64,000 nucleotides of DNA, from positions 50,808,901-50,872,900 of the forward strand of contig NC_087249.1 of assembly GCF_037042905.1 (NCBI RefSeq), read 5' to 3'. Below, in pieces: positions 34,870-47,029 of the stretch. A program made the translations under genes and the position numbers. Origin of the DNA: Lytechinus pictus. Taxonomy: Eukaryota > Echinodermata > Echinoidea > Temnopleuroida > Toxopneustidae. The first letter of the stretch is position 1, and each line of letters opens with the position of its first letter. The notes beneath the pieces are model-generated. The model was not told where the DNA came from. It did not search any database and saw nothing but the letters and a program-made list of their open reading frames with translations.

Positions 34870-35740
34870 GTTACAAAGGCGGATCCTAGGGGGCCCAGGG
34901 GGCCTTTTCAGATCGGAATGTCAAATATTTTCAGCTAGCGCTTCGCGCTTGCATAATTGATTTGCATGATACAAAAATGTATTTAGAACGCACAGATTCT
35001 ATCTCTAAATCTATAAAACGAGCACGGATGTTTATTGAGATACGCAGCTCGTTCTTTATTTAAAACGTGCTTAAATTATCCGGTTTCAGATCAGAATATT
35101 TAAAAAAAAATCTGCTCGCGCTTCGCGCTCGCATTATGTATGTAGGAAGATACCCAATTGCCCACCAGTTTTTATGATTAACAAAGCATGAATAGAGTGT
35201 CCCGTTTTTAGGTCTAACTCTCTTTTTTCCGCTCGCGCTTCGCGCTCGCACCAATCGTTTAGTTATATACATCACCTTCTGTTCATGATTACAAAAAAGT
35301 GCTTAGATTTCAATTTATTAGGTCAGAACGTCAACAAATTTCAGCTTGAACTTCGCGCTTTGATTGTTGAAATATGTATTGTCTTCATGGTTATCTCCAA
35401 ACAGTCCATAACAGGTCCCTTTTCGATCAGGCTAGAATGTATATTAAAACTTTCTAATCATTTAGTTACATACGCATATAGAATATGGTCAGTTTAAAAA
35501 ACATTGCCCAGAATGTTCAATCTTTAGGACAAAATACATGAAATTTCCAAAAGCTTTAGCTCGCGCTCCGCGCTTGCACTATTTAAATATGGCTTATGGG
35601 ATTATTATATATTTATGTTGTTTTAAAAGAATAAAGCTTTTATTTAGATCTACGATAGTGACTGCTAGGACTACCCCTTCAAGAAACAGACAAAAATCAA
35701 TTTTATGCGGATGATCGGGGGTTGGGGTTGGGGCGAGAGC
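34870..35740. repeat. Fragment of the GCTCGCGCTTCGCGCTCGCA array family
   Basis: Starts near GGCGGATCCTAGGGGG and then repeats, in the same order, text found at 6880-7760: CAGATCGGAATGTCAAATAT, GAACGCACAGATTCTA, GAATAGAGTGTCCCGTT, CATTGCCCAGAATGTTCAAT. The GCTCGCGCTTCGCGCTCGCA motif or variants stand at about 34922, 35114, 35231 and 35559. The terminal arms of the complete element are absent. Confidence 0.75.
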
Positions 35741-36199
35741 GAGGGCGAGAAAAAGGAAGAAAGAAAGAAAGAAAGGCTCCTGAACATCAAGCCACCAGTG
35801 CAAAACAAACATAAGATGATCAGAACTGATGATGGCGCAATTCTAGTGTGTGCGCCTGCCTGTGATTGAGTTTCGTCAGATGGATATCAATCTAATCAAC
35901 CTTAGATGTATGGAAATCCATCAATATCATATTTTTCTGCCTAAAATTTGTACAATGTCCTTTTTGACCAAAAAGTAGGACACCGAGTTTTCAAAAAAGA
36001 TATACATCATATATCTGGAAAATATTTTAAACGAAAATGAAAAACATGCAGTTTAGATATTGACAGTGGTTTCAGATTGATGGCTTTTTTTTAAGACGGG
36101 GCCAAGGTATTATTATGTACGTCTGGTACCGAGTAATCAACATCCGAAAGACGTGACCTGGGCTCAAACCTCGATCCTCTGCATCAGTTCGCAAAGCGT

Positions 36200-37131
36200 G
36201 AAATGTTTGAAAGGTGTGTACATTTCTTATCCTCCTCCCCGCCCCGCTGTTTTTGGAAGATACGCCATTAAATTGACCACGGCCAGTATTTTCATTAACA
36301 TATGCGAAAAACCAATGAATTCCAATGTGAAGAACATGCGGGTGACGATACTTGAATTGAATTGAAAAAAAGAATTGAATTGAACTTAATTAAATGTATC
36401 GGCGATGCAAAGGCGAAGACCGTAAATCTCAAGATCACCAGGCGCATATATCTAGAGATAGGGACATTGACTCAGCTGGATTTTTGGGGACAGACAATAA
36501 GACAGCCCCATGCAGAAAATTGAATGGATGGAATTTGACAAAATTTGAAGATTTTCCTTTTTTTTTTTTTTTTTTTTTTCTTTGGGGGGGGGGGGGCGTT
36601 TTATGTGTACCTAAAAACTTCCTGCTTGACGTTTTAAAGGGATAGAATTAAAAGGGACGCAAGATATTTGAAAGGTTTGTACATTTCTTATCCTCCTCCC
36701 CGCCCCAGTGCTGTTTTTGGAAGATACGCCATTAAATTGACCACGGCCAGTATTTTCATTAACATATGCGAAAAACCAATGAATTCCAATGTGAAGAACA
36801 TGCGGGTGACGATACTTGAATTGAATTGAAAAAAAGAATTGAATTGAACTTAATTAAATGTATCGGCGATGCAAAGGCGAAGACCGTAAATCTCAAGATC
36901 ACCAGGCGCATATATCTAGAGATAGGGACATTGACTCAGCTGGATTTTGGGGGACAGACAATAAGGCAGCCCCATGCAGAAAATTGAATGGATGGAATTT
37001 GACAAAATTTGAAGATTTTCCAGTTTGTTTTTTTTTTTTTTTTTTTTTTGGGGGGGGGGGCGTTTTATGTGTACCTAAGAACTTCCTGCTTGACGTTTTA
37101 AAGGGATAGAATTTAAAGGGACGCAAGATAT
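36200..37131. repeat. Tandem duplication of a 464-bp unit (two copies)
   Basis: Copy 1 (about 36200-36664) and copy 2 (about 36665-37131) are nearly identical by eye, differing by a three-base insertion after CGCCCC and in homopolymer lengths. Each has a T-run followed by a G-run (36557-36597 and 37025-37060), TTGAATTGAATTG units, and an open frame starting MYRRCKGEDRKSQDHQAHIS. The frame is carried along by the duplication, has no known domain and ends in the homopolymers. Confidence 0.85.
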
Positions 37132-37524
37132 TTGTGCATAATGACTGATAAAAAGGTAAAGACGTTTCAATATAGGAACGAAGATGTGTTGTTGCATAAT
37201 GGAGGAATACAGTATTAGTGAGGATACAGAAAAGTTAAAATGAAGTATTGAGGTGATGTAAAGAAGAAAGAATAGGCAGGGTGTCACTAGCCACCTAATA
37301 CCAATGAGAACGGGGAAGCAAATCCAGAAAATAGACACCAGGCGGTGCTTTTTGAAAGACAAGTGGGATAGAGGTTACAGGAAATAAACTTATGCTTTAA
37401 ATTCAAGTGGGCTACTTGGAGGCGGTTTGCCAGGCATCCCACATGTTTTATTTCATAATTTAGATTATTAATTGTTATTGTAATTGTTCATTAATACTGT
37501 GTACATTATATACACCTGGCATGC

Positions 37525-37697
37525 TTGGGCCCCATTGCATAAAAGTTACTATCATGGCAACTTTGCCATCCAATGGTAACTACCATGGTAACGATGATCA
37601 ACAGCCAATAAAAAACCAAGGATTCCATGCAAGTTGCCATTGGATGGCAAAGTTACCATAATCATGATAATGGTAACTTTGATGCACCGAGGCCCTG
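37525..37697. mobile_element. Palindromic MITE with GGGCCCCATTGCAT-type ends
   Basis: The left text TGGGCCCCATTGCATAAAAG is mirrored at the right by GATGCACCGAGGCCCTGG. Inside, inverted blocks TGGCAACTTTGCCATCCAAT and TTGCCATTGGATGGCAAAGT pair. It lies just downstream of astacin exon 4, in intron 4. Confidence 0.7.
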
Positions 37698-37746
37698 GTC
37701 ATTTACCCTTTATACATTTTTTTTATTTAAATATCAGAGAGCTTAC

Positions 37747-37968
37747 ATTGAACGGATAATGCATGATGGAGTTGATATCGTAGGGGGTGGCTTTGAGCAA
37801 CGACTGGTCGTACAGTGACGGGTTTCTTACGATGCCGAACGACTGTTCAAGGTTCACCTTCTCGTCGATGTTCTCCCAATGTATATCGATGTACTGATCA
37901 CGATCCGGTGTTTGATGTTGATGTCGCATACCAACTGCATGCCCGAGTTCGTGGACCATCGTGTACGT
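37747..37968 (-). CDS. Astacin metalloprotease, exon 4: zinc-binding motif and Met-turn
   Basis: The protein is predicted to be a secreted zinc endopeptidase of the astacin (M12A) family. This 222-base exon starts after CGTTGCAG in phase 0 and reads TYTMV, then the zinc motif HELGHAVGMRHQHQTPDRD with three zinc-ligand His and the catalytic Glu. It goes on to IDIHWENI and the Met-turn SIMHYPFN with the extra Tyr ligand. It ends before GTAAGC. Compared with the family consensus HExxHxxGFxHExxRxDRD, the Glu after the third His is Gln, the following Arg is Thr, and Phe is Met. Catalytic residues are intact. The Glu normally helps hold the mature N-terminus, so that contact may differ. Confidence 0.93.
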
Positions 37969-38238
37969 CTGCAACGTAAAGGGGTTTCATTATAGTCTTT
38001 TTCAGCAAAATATATATCATGTGTATACATTTTACATAATCAATTGTCTATGAATGTTGAAACAAATTGTTCAAAATATTCACAATGAGAAATTGGATTT
38101 CATTTTGTCCATCTTTTAATCAAAATTACGGCTCTACAAAGAAGGGAAATCTGACAGCTAACACAAATATCCTTATTCCTGAAATTAATAAGGTAATATT
38201 TTTATTTTAATAAATGAACATGAACGTTATTTCCTTAC

Positions 38239-38438
38239 CCAGTGTGGGCAAGCCGACATCAGATGGCGCCCTTTAACCCGTCGTCCCAGAAAAGATGTAC
38301 ACACTTCCCGTTTCTCTAAATAAAGTCTGTCTGAATGGCCCAGCTGTTTAACGAGAAGGGGCGTGTATGGCACGAAACGGACGCATGTTACTTTCTCCCA
38401 AGATTTCATTCCTTCGTAAATCTCACTCTTTTCTTTTT
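38239..38438 (-). CDS. Astacin metalloprotease, exon 3: early catalytic domain
   Basis: Starts after TTTCAG, completing a Glu codon split with exon 2, and ends CCACACTGG before GTAAGG, in phase 0. It encodes EKEKSEIYEGMKSWEKVTCV and continues to SACPHW. The pattern helix-W-E-K-x-T-C-V-R-F, then VCTSFLGRR and SAC, gives the three domain cysteines expected before the zinc motif, which form disulfides in characterised astacins. Confidence 0.9.
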
Positions 38439-39139
38439 CTGAAAGGTTTAAGCAAAGAAAGAGAGAACAAAACATGCATTACTAGTAATATTATTAGAAT
38501 TGTGTGAGGAATCAAGCGGTTTAGTTTATCTCCCCCGCCGCCCGGTTGTCTCGAAAGGGTGCGGCCACCCCCACTCCACAAAATGGGTGAGACAGAGGGT
38601 AGATAAGGGAAAAATAAGTAAGGGGATAGAAAAAAGGGAGATCTTGGCAATCTTACTCTAAACCTATGTTATACTGATAAAAAACATCTTCAAGTCATTT
38701 TGCCCCGCCCCCAATCAACATTCCGTTTATCAGTTAAAATATATGCAATGATCCCTTAAAAGCTTTGCCTCCTGACCCAATAGAGCAGTCTTGAAATTGA
38801 AAATCATTACAATGACATCTTCACAAAGCCGATTGTTGCGTCATTATTGTTAAGTTCACAGAGGGTCGAGGCGGAGTTGGGATATTTTGTTAGAGAGTTG
38901 GTGAGAAGGCAGACGACCCCGAAAGCAACGCCATATTATGTTCATATTATAATATTTTCTATAGTTGAATTCTATGAGTGTAAAGTTACACGGCATCTTT
39001 ATTTCTTGTTTCTGCTTTTTATCTCTCATTTTTCTCCTCTTTTCTTCACTACGTGAAAACCCATAGGGGGCGGTCGCCAGTCCCCCTCCCCGTAGCGCCA
39101 CCCTTGAAAAGGGTAATAAGACGTTGTTTTAATCCTTAC

Positions 39140-39272
39140 CATCATACGTATTTGTCATCTCGTACGGTATGATCCCATACGGCCAGAAATGATGGGGTTC
39201 GACAGCTTTCCTTTTAGCTCGTGAGAGGAGATGGCTTGTTGACGGTTTGGACGCAGTTGAACCATTCACACC
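39140..39272 (-). CDS. Astacin metalloprotease, exon 2: propeptide cleavage site and mature start
   Basis: The 133-base exon follows TCTTTCAG in phase 0 and ends GATGATG before GTAAGG, in phase 1. It encodes GVNGSTASKPSTSHLLS, then RAKRKAVEPHHFWPYGIIPY. RAKR is a furin-type site, and the following FWPYGIIPYEM matches the conserved mature start (W-x-x-G-x-I-P-Y) of astacins. It is too short for a normal ORF search but is fixed by splice phase on both sides. Confidence 0.88.
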
Positions 39273-41752
39273 CTGAAAGAGTGAAAAAAAAAAGTTATTG
39301 TAATTGCTGTGAAAAAAGAAACAAAAATTCTCATTCTTTTCGCGCTTTTTTTGGATATTCTTTAACCAACATCAATCCTGCATTTTGCATTGATGTTTTC
39401 ATTTCAATTTTTAAGTAGGCCTATTTGTTAAATAACTTTCTGAAGATTTCTATCCATATGATTTTTTGTTTAAATGATGGGTGTGAAAGAGCCTTGTAAG
39501 AAGCATGGGAAACCCGCTTCAAAACATTGACTTTGTCCACATTGTGACTAAAACTTTAGATTTCCCTTGCAGTGTCACAGATTAATCTTAAATTATTATA
39601 ACATGTAAGTAAAGGGCTAATGGTTAAGGGATAAAAATACGGTGACATTTGCTCCTGCGACATTTGCTCGGTCTTAATATCTCAGAGGGCATAGGGTTAG
39701 GGTGAGGATTGTAATTGAATTCTGGCTTAGGATAATGTAAAGATAAGGATAAGGGTTTAATTAGTGTTGGAGTTTAGGTTTTATGTTTGGCTAAGAGTGC
39801 GGATTTTCCATCGGAGCAATTGTCGCCAGAGCAAATGTCATGGAACCGGAAAATGCAATTACACTGTCAGCGAATGAGGGATGGCAAGCCGCGAACGAAT
39901 CTTGTTTTGGTCGATGTGTGAACGTGGCTATTGTTAATGTACCTTATTGCCGATATCAGCTGATAGGTGCGGAATGAACGATTAAAAATGACATATCGCG
40001 ACGACCATGACCATTCTATTTTCGGGAAATAATTAAGCCCCGGACCGGCATTGCACTACTAAGTTCGGTATGCCGTCAGCGTGACAATGATGATTGTTAT
40101 TTTATCGACTACATTCGTCTAGCGACCACTCCTTCTTCCCCGTAATCAGTAACCATGGTAACCAATTGAAAGTAGTGGGGTGGTAGATTCAGCCCATCCT
40201 CTTTTTTTTTAAATGATAATAGTTTAAAAATTATAATACTTTCTTTCAATTGCCATTTACATTGACTCGGAGTCCACTTGTGTTTTTTGTACTTTGTTTC
40301 AGTTGTTATTTTTTGTTGGGGGTCTTGTTATAATTTTTGTGGGAGGGTGGAGCACTTTTCAACTTTCACTCTGATCTCTTTGATAATGTCAGTTGAACCC
40401 AATAGCTCTTTTGAATATGCATGAATGGATTTATGAACGAATTAATGGATTAATCAATCAACCGCAGCTCAACAATGAATCAATGATTGATAAATATATA
40501 CAAGATGAATGGGTAGATAGAAGTATAGATTACTTTTCAAAAATAGATAAATAACACAAAATGAAAATGATTATTATTTTGTAAAAGATAATTAGTGGGC
40601 CGCTAGTCATATATGTTTTTTTTCCCTTGTGCATTGCATCCTAACACTAAACAGTTGCGTACAGGGACGAAATCTCCAGACACATTTTCCTCGGATGCCT
40701 TGTCTCATAATCCCTGACATATCAACTTCCTAAAACAACGCATACTCCCTTTGTAATCAGAGACTCTTTTCTTACCCCCAATATGATATAAAGGATAATG
40801 ATCGAGCATGTTGCGAGTTCTTTAAATTGGGCACAACTGTTAAAAACTGTTGTTTTGGTTTGGTTAGCACGGTGAATCAATGTAGCTTTAGATGACATGT
40901 ACGTGACCCCGTCTTTTCTCTTTTCTTGGTGAGAGTAATTAAAAGCTTCCCCGAATCACTGCGGATGTTTCAGTCAGGTCTGAAGATTGAATCGAAAATT
41001 ACAACATCAAGTCACTCCGGGGGCGGATCAAGGATTTTCCAGAAGGGGGTATTTTTGTCAAGAAATGTTGACTTGCCCTCCTCCCAGGTCTTCACTTCTT
41101 TTTCTTGCGTATGCACGACATTTTCCACTCATTTTTTTAATTATTATGGCTCTCTCAAGAACGGGGGAGGGGGATGCACTGGCCGGATGTGTTTACACCC
41201 CCCCCCCACCCCCGATCTGCCACTGAGTCAACTCTCTTTTTGTGAATGAATGTACTTTTCGAATATTTTTCTTTTCTGCACGCTCTCTGAGAACAACTTT
41301 GTAGAAAGTGGTGTCAGGTTTTTTCATTGTAGCTGAATTTAGCAACTTCAGTTGTTAGGTAAAGCAACCTCTCAATTTCATACAACTATTCTTGTAGAGT
41401 ACATTACTTTGTCATGTCTAGATTTTGTCAAATTTTTCTATTTTTTAAATAAATCTAATGGGATATATTCCCTTGTCTGCGCTTTTGATCATGTTGTCGC
41501 AAGGGAAAAAAATTGTTGTTTGCTTTGATGGAACTTACCAACTGTTGGTTAAATCAAAATAGCATGTAAAAGAAAATATTATTTCCTCTCAATAATAGGT
41601 ATATTGATTTTAACCAACCCTATAACACCTTTCCAAAATTAACAGAGAAGGAAGGTTTTAACACGTACTCCTAGGCCTATTTCCATTTTGAAAATAAATA
41701 GCTCGTTAAATTTCTAATTTCACAGATGACACTGAAATAGACAGGTCTCTAA

Positions 41753-42938
41753 AGCCCCTTTCACAATTGACGTACGACCATTTGCGACCTTTTGGTCGTG
41801 CGACAGGCTGCAACAGGCATCAATCGCTAGTCATCTCATAAGATCGCACAGAGGCTTTCACAGTTGCAACAGCTGTCGTACAACAAAACAACCAGTAAAC
41901 CCCGTTGCACGAGTAAGTCGCATATACTCTTATTGTGCTCGTGCGATCACATGCGAGTGTTGCACGAGGGATTGCGAGTGGAACGGTCGCATACATGCGA
42001 ATGAAACGGTAGTGCAATGTTGTAAGCCGTTGCGATCGGTCTTGCAACAGTCTTATTGCCCATATTATCATCGCAACCAGTCGCAAGATATGTCTCTGTA
42101 CATGTAGGTCGCTTGCACATGTGAAAGTGTTGTACGACCTCCAGTCAAGTAAATGCGACTACTTAGTTGTGCCACCTCTCGCACCAAGTCGTACAACGTT
42201 GAACAACACTCGCACGATGATCGCCCGACCGATGGTACGACCCCGGGTACGGCCTGATGCGAGTGAATCGATCGTATTTGATCGCGTTCGGATTTAGAAC
42301 ATGTTCAAAGTTCAGATGTGACCAGTCACGACCACCTCGAGTTCGTGCGACCGTCTACAACGACTGCGAGTGCTCGCAAGACACCAAGAGATCGATCGTT
42401 CAACACCAAGAAAAAACTGTTGCAGGCGGTCGTAAACTGGTCGGACGTCAATTGTGAAAGGGGCTGAACGGTCACATACATGCGAAAGCAACGGTAGTGG
42501 AATGTTGTAAGCCGTAATTTCAATCGGTCTTGCAACAGTCTTATATTATCGCACCCAGTCGCAACACTGGTCTCTGTAGGTCTCCAGCACATGTGCAAGT
42601 GTTGTACGACCTCCAGTCGACTAAATGCGACTATACTTAGTTGTGCCACCTCTCGCACCAAGTCGTACAACGTTGAACAACACTCACACGATGATCGCCC
42701 GACCGATGGTACGACCTGTTGCGAGTGAATCAATCGTATTTGATCGCGTTTGGATTTTGAACATGTTCAAAGTTCCAATGCGACCAGTCACGATCACCTC
42801 CGACCACCTCGAGTTTGTGCGATCGTCTACAACGACTGCGAGTGCTCGCAAGACACCAAGGGATCGATCGTGCAACAACAAGAAAAAAACTGTTGCAGGT
42901 GGTCGTAAACAGGTCGTACGTCAATTGTGAAAGGGGCT
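41753..42938. mobile_element. Harbinger-like non-autonomous element, unit 1 (1186 bp)
   Basis: The ends are inverted: AGCCCCTTTCACAATTGACG at 41753 and its reverse complement ending at 42938, continuing together for about 27 bases (TACGACC). It is flanked by TAA on both sides (41750-41752 and 42939-42941). A three-base TWA duplication is the mark of PIF/Harbinger elements. Internally it is composite: a right-end copy GTCAATTGTGAAAGGGGCT already occurs at 42447-42465, followed by a 5'-truncated second copy (42466-42938) that repeats 41970-42465. No transposase is present; open frames here shift from strand to strand and lack motifs. Unusually rich in CpG. Confidence 0.85.
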
Positions 42939-42941
42939 TAA

Positions 42942-44127
42942 AGCCCCTTTCACAATTTACTTACGACCATTTGCGACCTTTTGGTCTTGCGACATGCTGC
43001 AACAGGCATCAATCGCTAGTCATCTCATAAGATCGCACAGAGGCTTTCACAGTTGCAACAGCTGTCGTACAACAAAAACAACCAGCAAACCCCGTTGCAC
43101 GAGTAAGTCGCATATGCTCTTATTGTGCTCGTGCGATCACATGCGAGTGTTGCACGAGGGATTGCGAGTGGAACGGTCGCATACATGCGAATGAAACGGT
43201 AGTGCAATGTTGTAAGCCGTTGCGATCGGTCTTGCAACAGTCTTATGGCCCATATTATTATCGCAACCAGTCGCAAGACAGGTCTCTGTACATGTAGGTC
43301 GCTTGCACATGTGCAAGTGTTGCACGACCTCCAGTCAAGTAAATGCGACTACTTAGTTGTGCCACCTCTCGCACCAAGTCGTACAACGTTGAACAACACT
43401 CGCACGATGATCGCCCGACCGATGGTACGACCCCGGGTACGGCCTGATGCGAGTGAATCGATCGTATTTGATCGCGTTCGGATTTTGAACATGTTCAAAG
43501 TTCAGATGTGACCAGTCACGACCACCTCGAGTTCGTGCGACCGTCTACAACGACTGCGAGTCCTCGCAAGACACCAAGAGATCGATCGTGCAACAACAAG
43601 AAAAAACTGTTGCAGGCGGTCGTAAACTGGTCGGACTTCAATTGTGAAAGGGGCTGAACGGTCGCATACATGCGAATGCAACGGTAGTGGAATGTAGTAA
43701 GCCGTAATTTCGATCGGTCTTGCAACAGTCTCATATTATCGCACCCAGTCGCAAGACTGGTCTCTGTAGGTCTCCAGCACATGTGCAAGTGTTGTACGAC
43801 CTCCAGTCGACTAAATGCGACTATACTTAGGTGTGCCACCTCTCGCACCAAGTCGTACAACGTTGAACAACACTCACACGATGATCGCCCGACCGATGGT
43901 ACGACCTGTTGCGAGTGAATCAATCGTATTTGATCGCGTTTGGATTTTGAACATGTTCATAGTTCAGATGCGACCAGTCACGATCACCTCCGACCACCTC
44001 GAGTTTGTGCGATTGTCTACAACGACTGCGAGTGCTCGCAAGACACCAAGGGATCGATCGTGCAACAACAAGAAAAAACTGTTGCAGGTGGTCGTAAACA
44101 GGTCGTACGTCAATTGTGAAAGGGGCT
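42942..44127. mobile_element. Harbinger-like non-autonomous element, unit 2 (1186 bp)
   Basis: Near-identical second copy in the same orientation, exactly the same length as unit 1, sharing the middle TAA and closed by TAA at 44128-44130. It has the same internal composite structure, with an internal right end at 43655. Differences from unit 1 are scattered single bases and small indels. Confidence 0.85.
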
Positions 44128-44659
44128 TAACTACTGCTCATTACGACAGCCATTTTTTAGTGTTGTAATTGTCGCATTTCCTGTCGTTGTCTTCATTGGC
44201 TCTCAAAGAAATGAGTAAGGCAATTTCACGTAAGGACGAGAGAAAAGAGTGAAATTAACAAATAAATAGGGGCATTGGGGCACTGGACACCCCCCCCCCC
44301 CTCCAAAAAAAAAGTTCCCGGACAAAGAAAAACTAGGGGGAGGGGATCAAGAAAGAAAGGGAAAGAAAGAGATGAAATGCAAATGCTGTGTCCGGAAAAT
44401 TATCAAATATTCAACTTGAAAAGTAAAAAAAAATCTCTTGCTCACTTCTCTCGCTCGTAATCTTAAAAGAAAATTTTGAGTCATGCTGTTTCCCCTCAAT
44501 TTTATTAAACTCATAACGCCACTGTGAAGAGTAACTTTCAATTTTATCATAACCATCACATCAAATCTGTTACATGAATACACATGAATGTAATAATTGA
44601 TTAATAAAAAAAAATAAAAAAAAATAAAAAAATAGTTGAAGAAACAATGAGAGTATAAT

Positions 44660-46670
44660 TTAACTATTCAATTCAATTCAATTTATTTAATTCCTCTTTC
44701 AATCTTTTTATATTTATAATGATAGTTCAATATACATATTTACAAAATATAATATTTAAATCATTTTTTATAATACAATAATACCATGAAATCGAAAGGG
44801 AAGGAGACCAACTAAAAAGCAGAGCTTGTAGGGTGAAGGCCCCCTTTTATAAGTACATTTTATGAATAAAAAAATAAGATGAAATAAAGAAATAAATATT
44901 TATATATATGTATATACAATGAATAAAAAATAAACAAATAAAAATAAATAAATAATAATAAAAATAAATGATTCAGTATACACTGTATACAGAAATCATA
45001 AAACGATTAAACATATACAAAGATAAATTAATAAACACATTTACATATTAAGTTCTGAATTACATTACTTTGGGGAAAAACGATAATCTAATATAAATTC
45101 AGAAGATATTAAGTTTTCCTTTGAAATTTTGTATAGAATTACATTGTATAATATCCTTTGAAAAAGAATTCCATAATTTTGGACCAGTAAAAACAAATGT
45201 CTTCTGTGCAAAGGATGTTCTATTCAGAGGTAAATGAAATGATCTCACCCGGCGAATGAAATGCTTATATTTTATCATTTTTTACAAACATATTATTAAA
45301 AGGTAACGGTAATTGTTTATTGATAAACTTGTACATTAACTGTCCGAGTTGAAAAGAATATAAATCTGTAACCTTTAAGACTTTATTTTTCAAGAACAGA
45401 ATGTTTGTATGTGCCCTGAATTCTGCATGACTAATGATACGAATCTCTCTTTTTTTGTGATATAAAAAGTCTATTAATTTGAGAATTCGCTGCGTTACCC
45501 CATATGCAACAACTCCGTAATTCAAGTAAGGTAAAATTAACGTTGAATATAATGATACCAAAATATAATGGGGTGAGAAGTGACTTAATTTTCTAATGAC
45601 ACCAATGTTGCGAGCAATGATTTTACAAATATTATCAATATGTGCTTTCCAAGAAGGTTTTTCATCAATGATCAGTCCCAAAAATTTGTCATTGTCATTG
45701 AAAATTAGCGTCAATTACTCTGGATCGGGGTGCGACAGAAATATATTAGAGTCATCAGCGAAAAGTATAAATTGAAGCAATCTAGATGACATATCAATAT
45801 CATTTATATAAGTAATGAACAAAAGTGGGCTAAGAATGCTGCCATGTGGAACTCCACAAAGGACAGGTTTACGTTCAGAAATATTACAATCAAGTGAAAC
45901 GCCCGGTTAGATAATTCTTGAACCACTTTAATGGTTCCCCTCTAATTCCATAATGAGAAAGTTTATAAAGGAGAATGTTATGATCAACTGTATCGAATGC
46001 TTTTGAAAAATCTAAAAACAAACCAATCATATTCGAAGACTTGTCATAAGCTTTAGCAACTGTTTGGACAAAATATAGTATTGCATTGGAAGTGCTACTC
46101 TTTTCCCGGAAACCAAATTGAGTATCGGATAGGATGTTGTGCTTTAAAAAAACATATAGTTAGTATACTGGTATATGAACAAATTTTTCGAGAATTTTAG
46201 ATAAGTTTGTAAGCAATGAAATGGATCTGTAGTTACTTGCTAAAGAACTATCACCCTTTTTGAAGACTGGTATTATCTTATAAATTTTCATTGATTTTTG
46301 TACTTTTCCCGATGATAATGACAAATTGAATATATAAATAAGAGGGTCAATTATATAATTCATAGTTTTCTGTAGAAGGTTATTATCAATGTTATCAAAT
46401 CTTGCACTTTTATTTAATTTTAGGCTAGATATCATTCTAATTATCTCCTGTGCGTTCGTAGGAGAGAAAAACATATAACTTTGATTTCTATCTCCCAGAT
46501 ATTGATGAAATGAATGGGAGTTTGTTGGTATACTTCTAAAGAGGTTAAATCCATCTGAACTTTATCTTCAATAATAGAATCATTATGCATAAGCTTAGTT
46601 ATCTTTGAAAACTTTGGTCCATTATTGATGGTAGAATTCATCAATTTCCTAGACCAATTAAACAAGTATA
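44660..46670 (-). pseudogene. 5'-truncated, decayed non-LTR retrotransposon (reverse transcriptase)
   Basis: Read on the minus strand, the pieces form one reverse transcriptase. 46474-46160 has IIPVFKKGDSSLASNYRSIS; about 46150-45900 has QFGFREKSSTSNAILYF and the catalytic palm motif LFLDFSKAFDTVDHNIL; about 45870-45720 has GVPHGSILSPLLF and FADDSNIFLSH (the xxDD motif). 45714-45265 carries the thumb and C-terminal part (LGLIIDEKPSWKAHI). Breaks occur near 46150, 45900 and 45717, so it cannot make a full enzyme. No endonuclease domain is visible. The 3' end passes into AT-rich DNA and TTGAATTGAATTG near 44670. It resembles Jockey/CR1-type elements. Confidence 0.85.
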
Positions 46671-47029
46671 ACTTACAGAAAAAACCCTAATAGGACAAAT
46701 AACGATAAGTTAAGTAACTTGAATGTTGTTCGCATTAAGACGTCACAAATCAAATAATTCAAATTCTAATAACTTTTTAATTCGTTGATGGATTTTTTCA
46801 AACCTTCAGTAATACTTTTTAATTATTTTTACTGCTATTTTTACAATAAAATTTTTGTCAGGGTGAACTTCCCCTTTAAACCAACATTCATGTGTCTTTT
46901 GTCTCTTTTATTTCTTTATTCTGAGTACATACCAGTGTGGGTAAAACAGGAACTTTCACTTAAGTCCCACGAGCTCAAAGTAATGTTAGCGGTTCTATTT
47001 ACAGAAAGCCCGATTTGGGTGGATGACAG

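Noticed and set aside
36394..37109. Duplicated 83-codon frame starting MYRRCKGEDRK
   Set aside because: It is duplicated as part of a tandem repeat, ends in T and G homopolymers and has no recognisable domain or splice context.
41820..44168. Many 60-135-codon frames in the CpG-rich block
   Set aside because: The frames switch strand and phase, share no domain, and simply repeat with the Harbinger-like units. No transposase motif is present.
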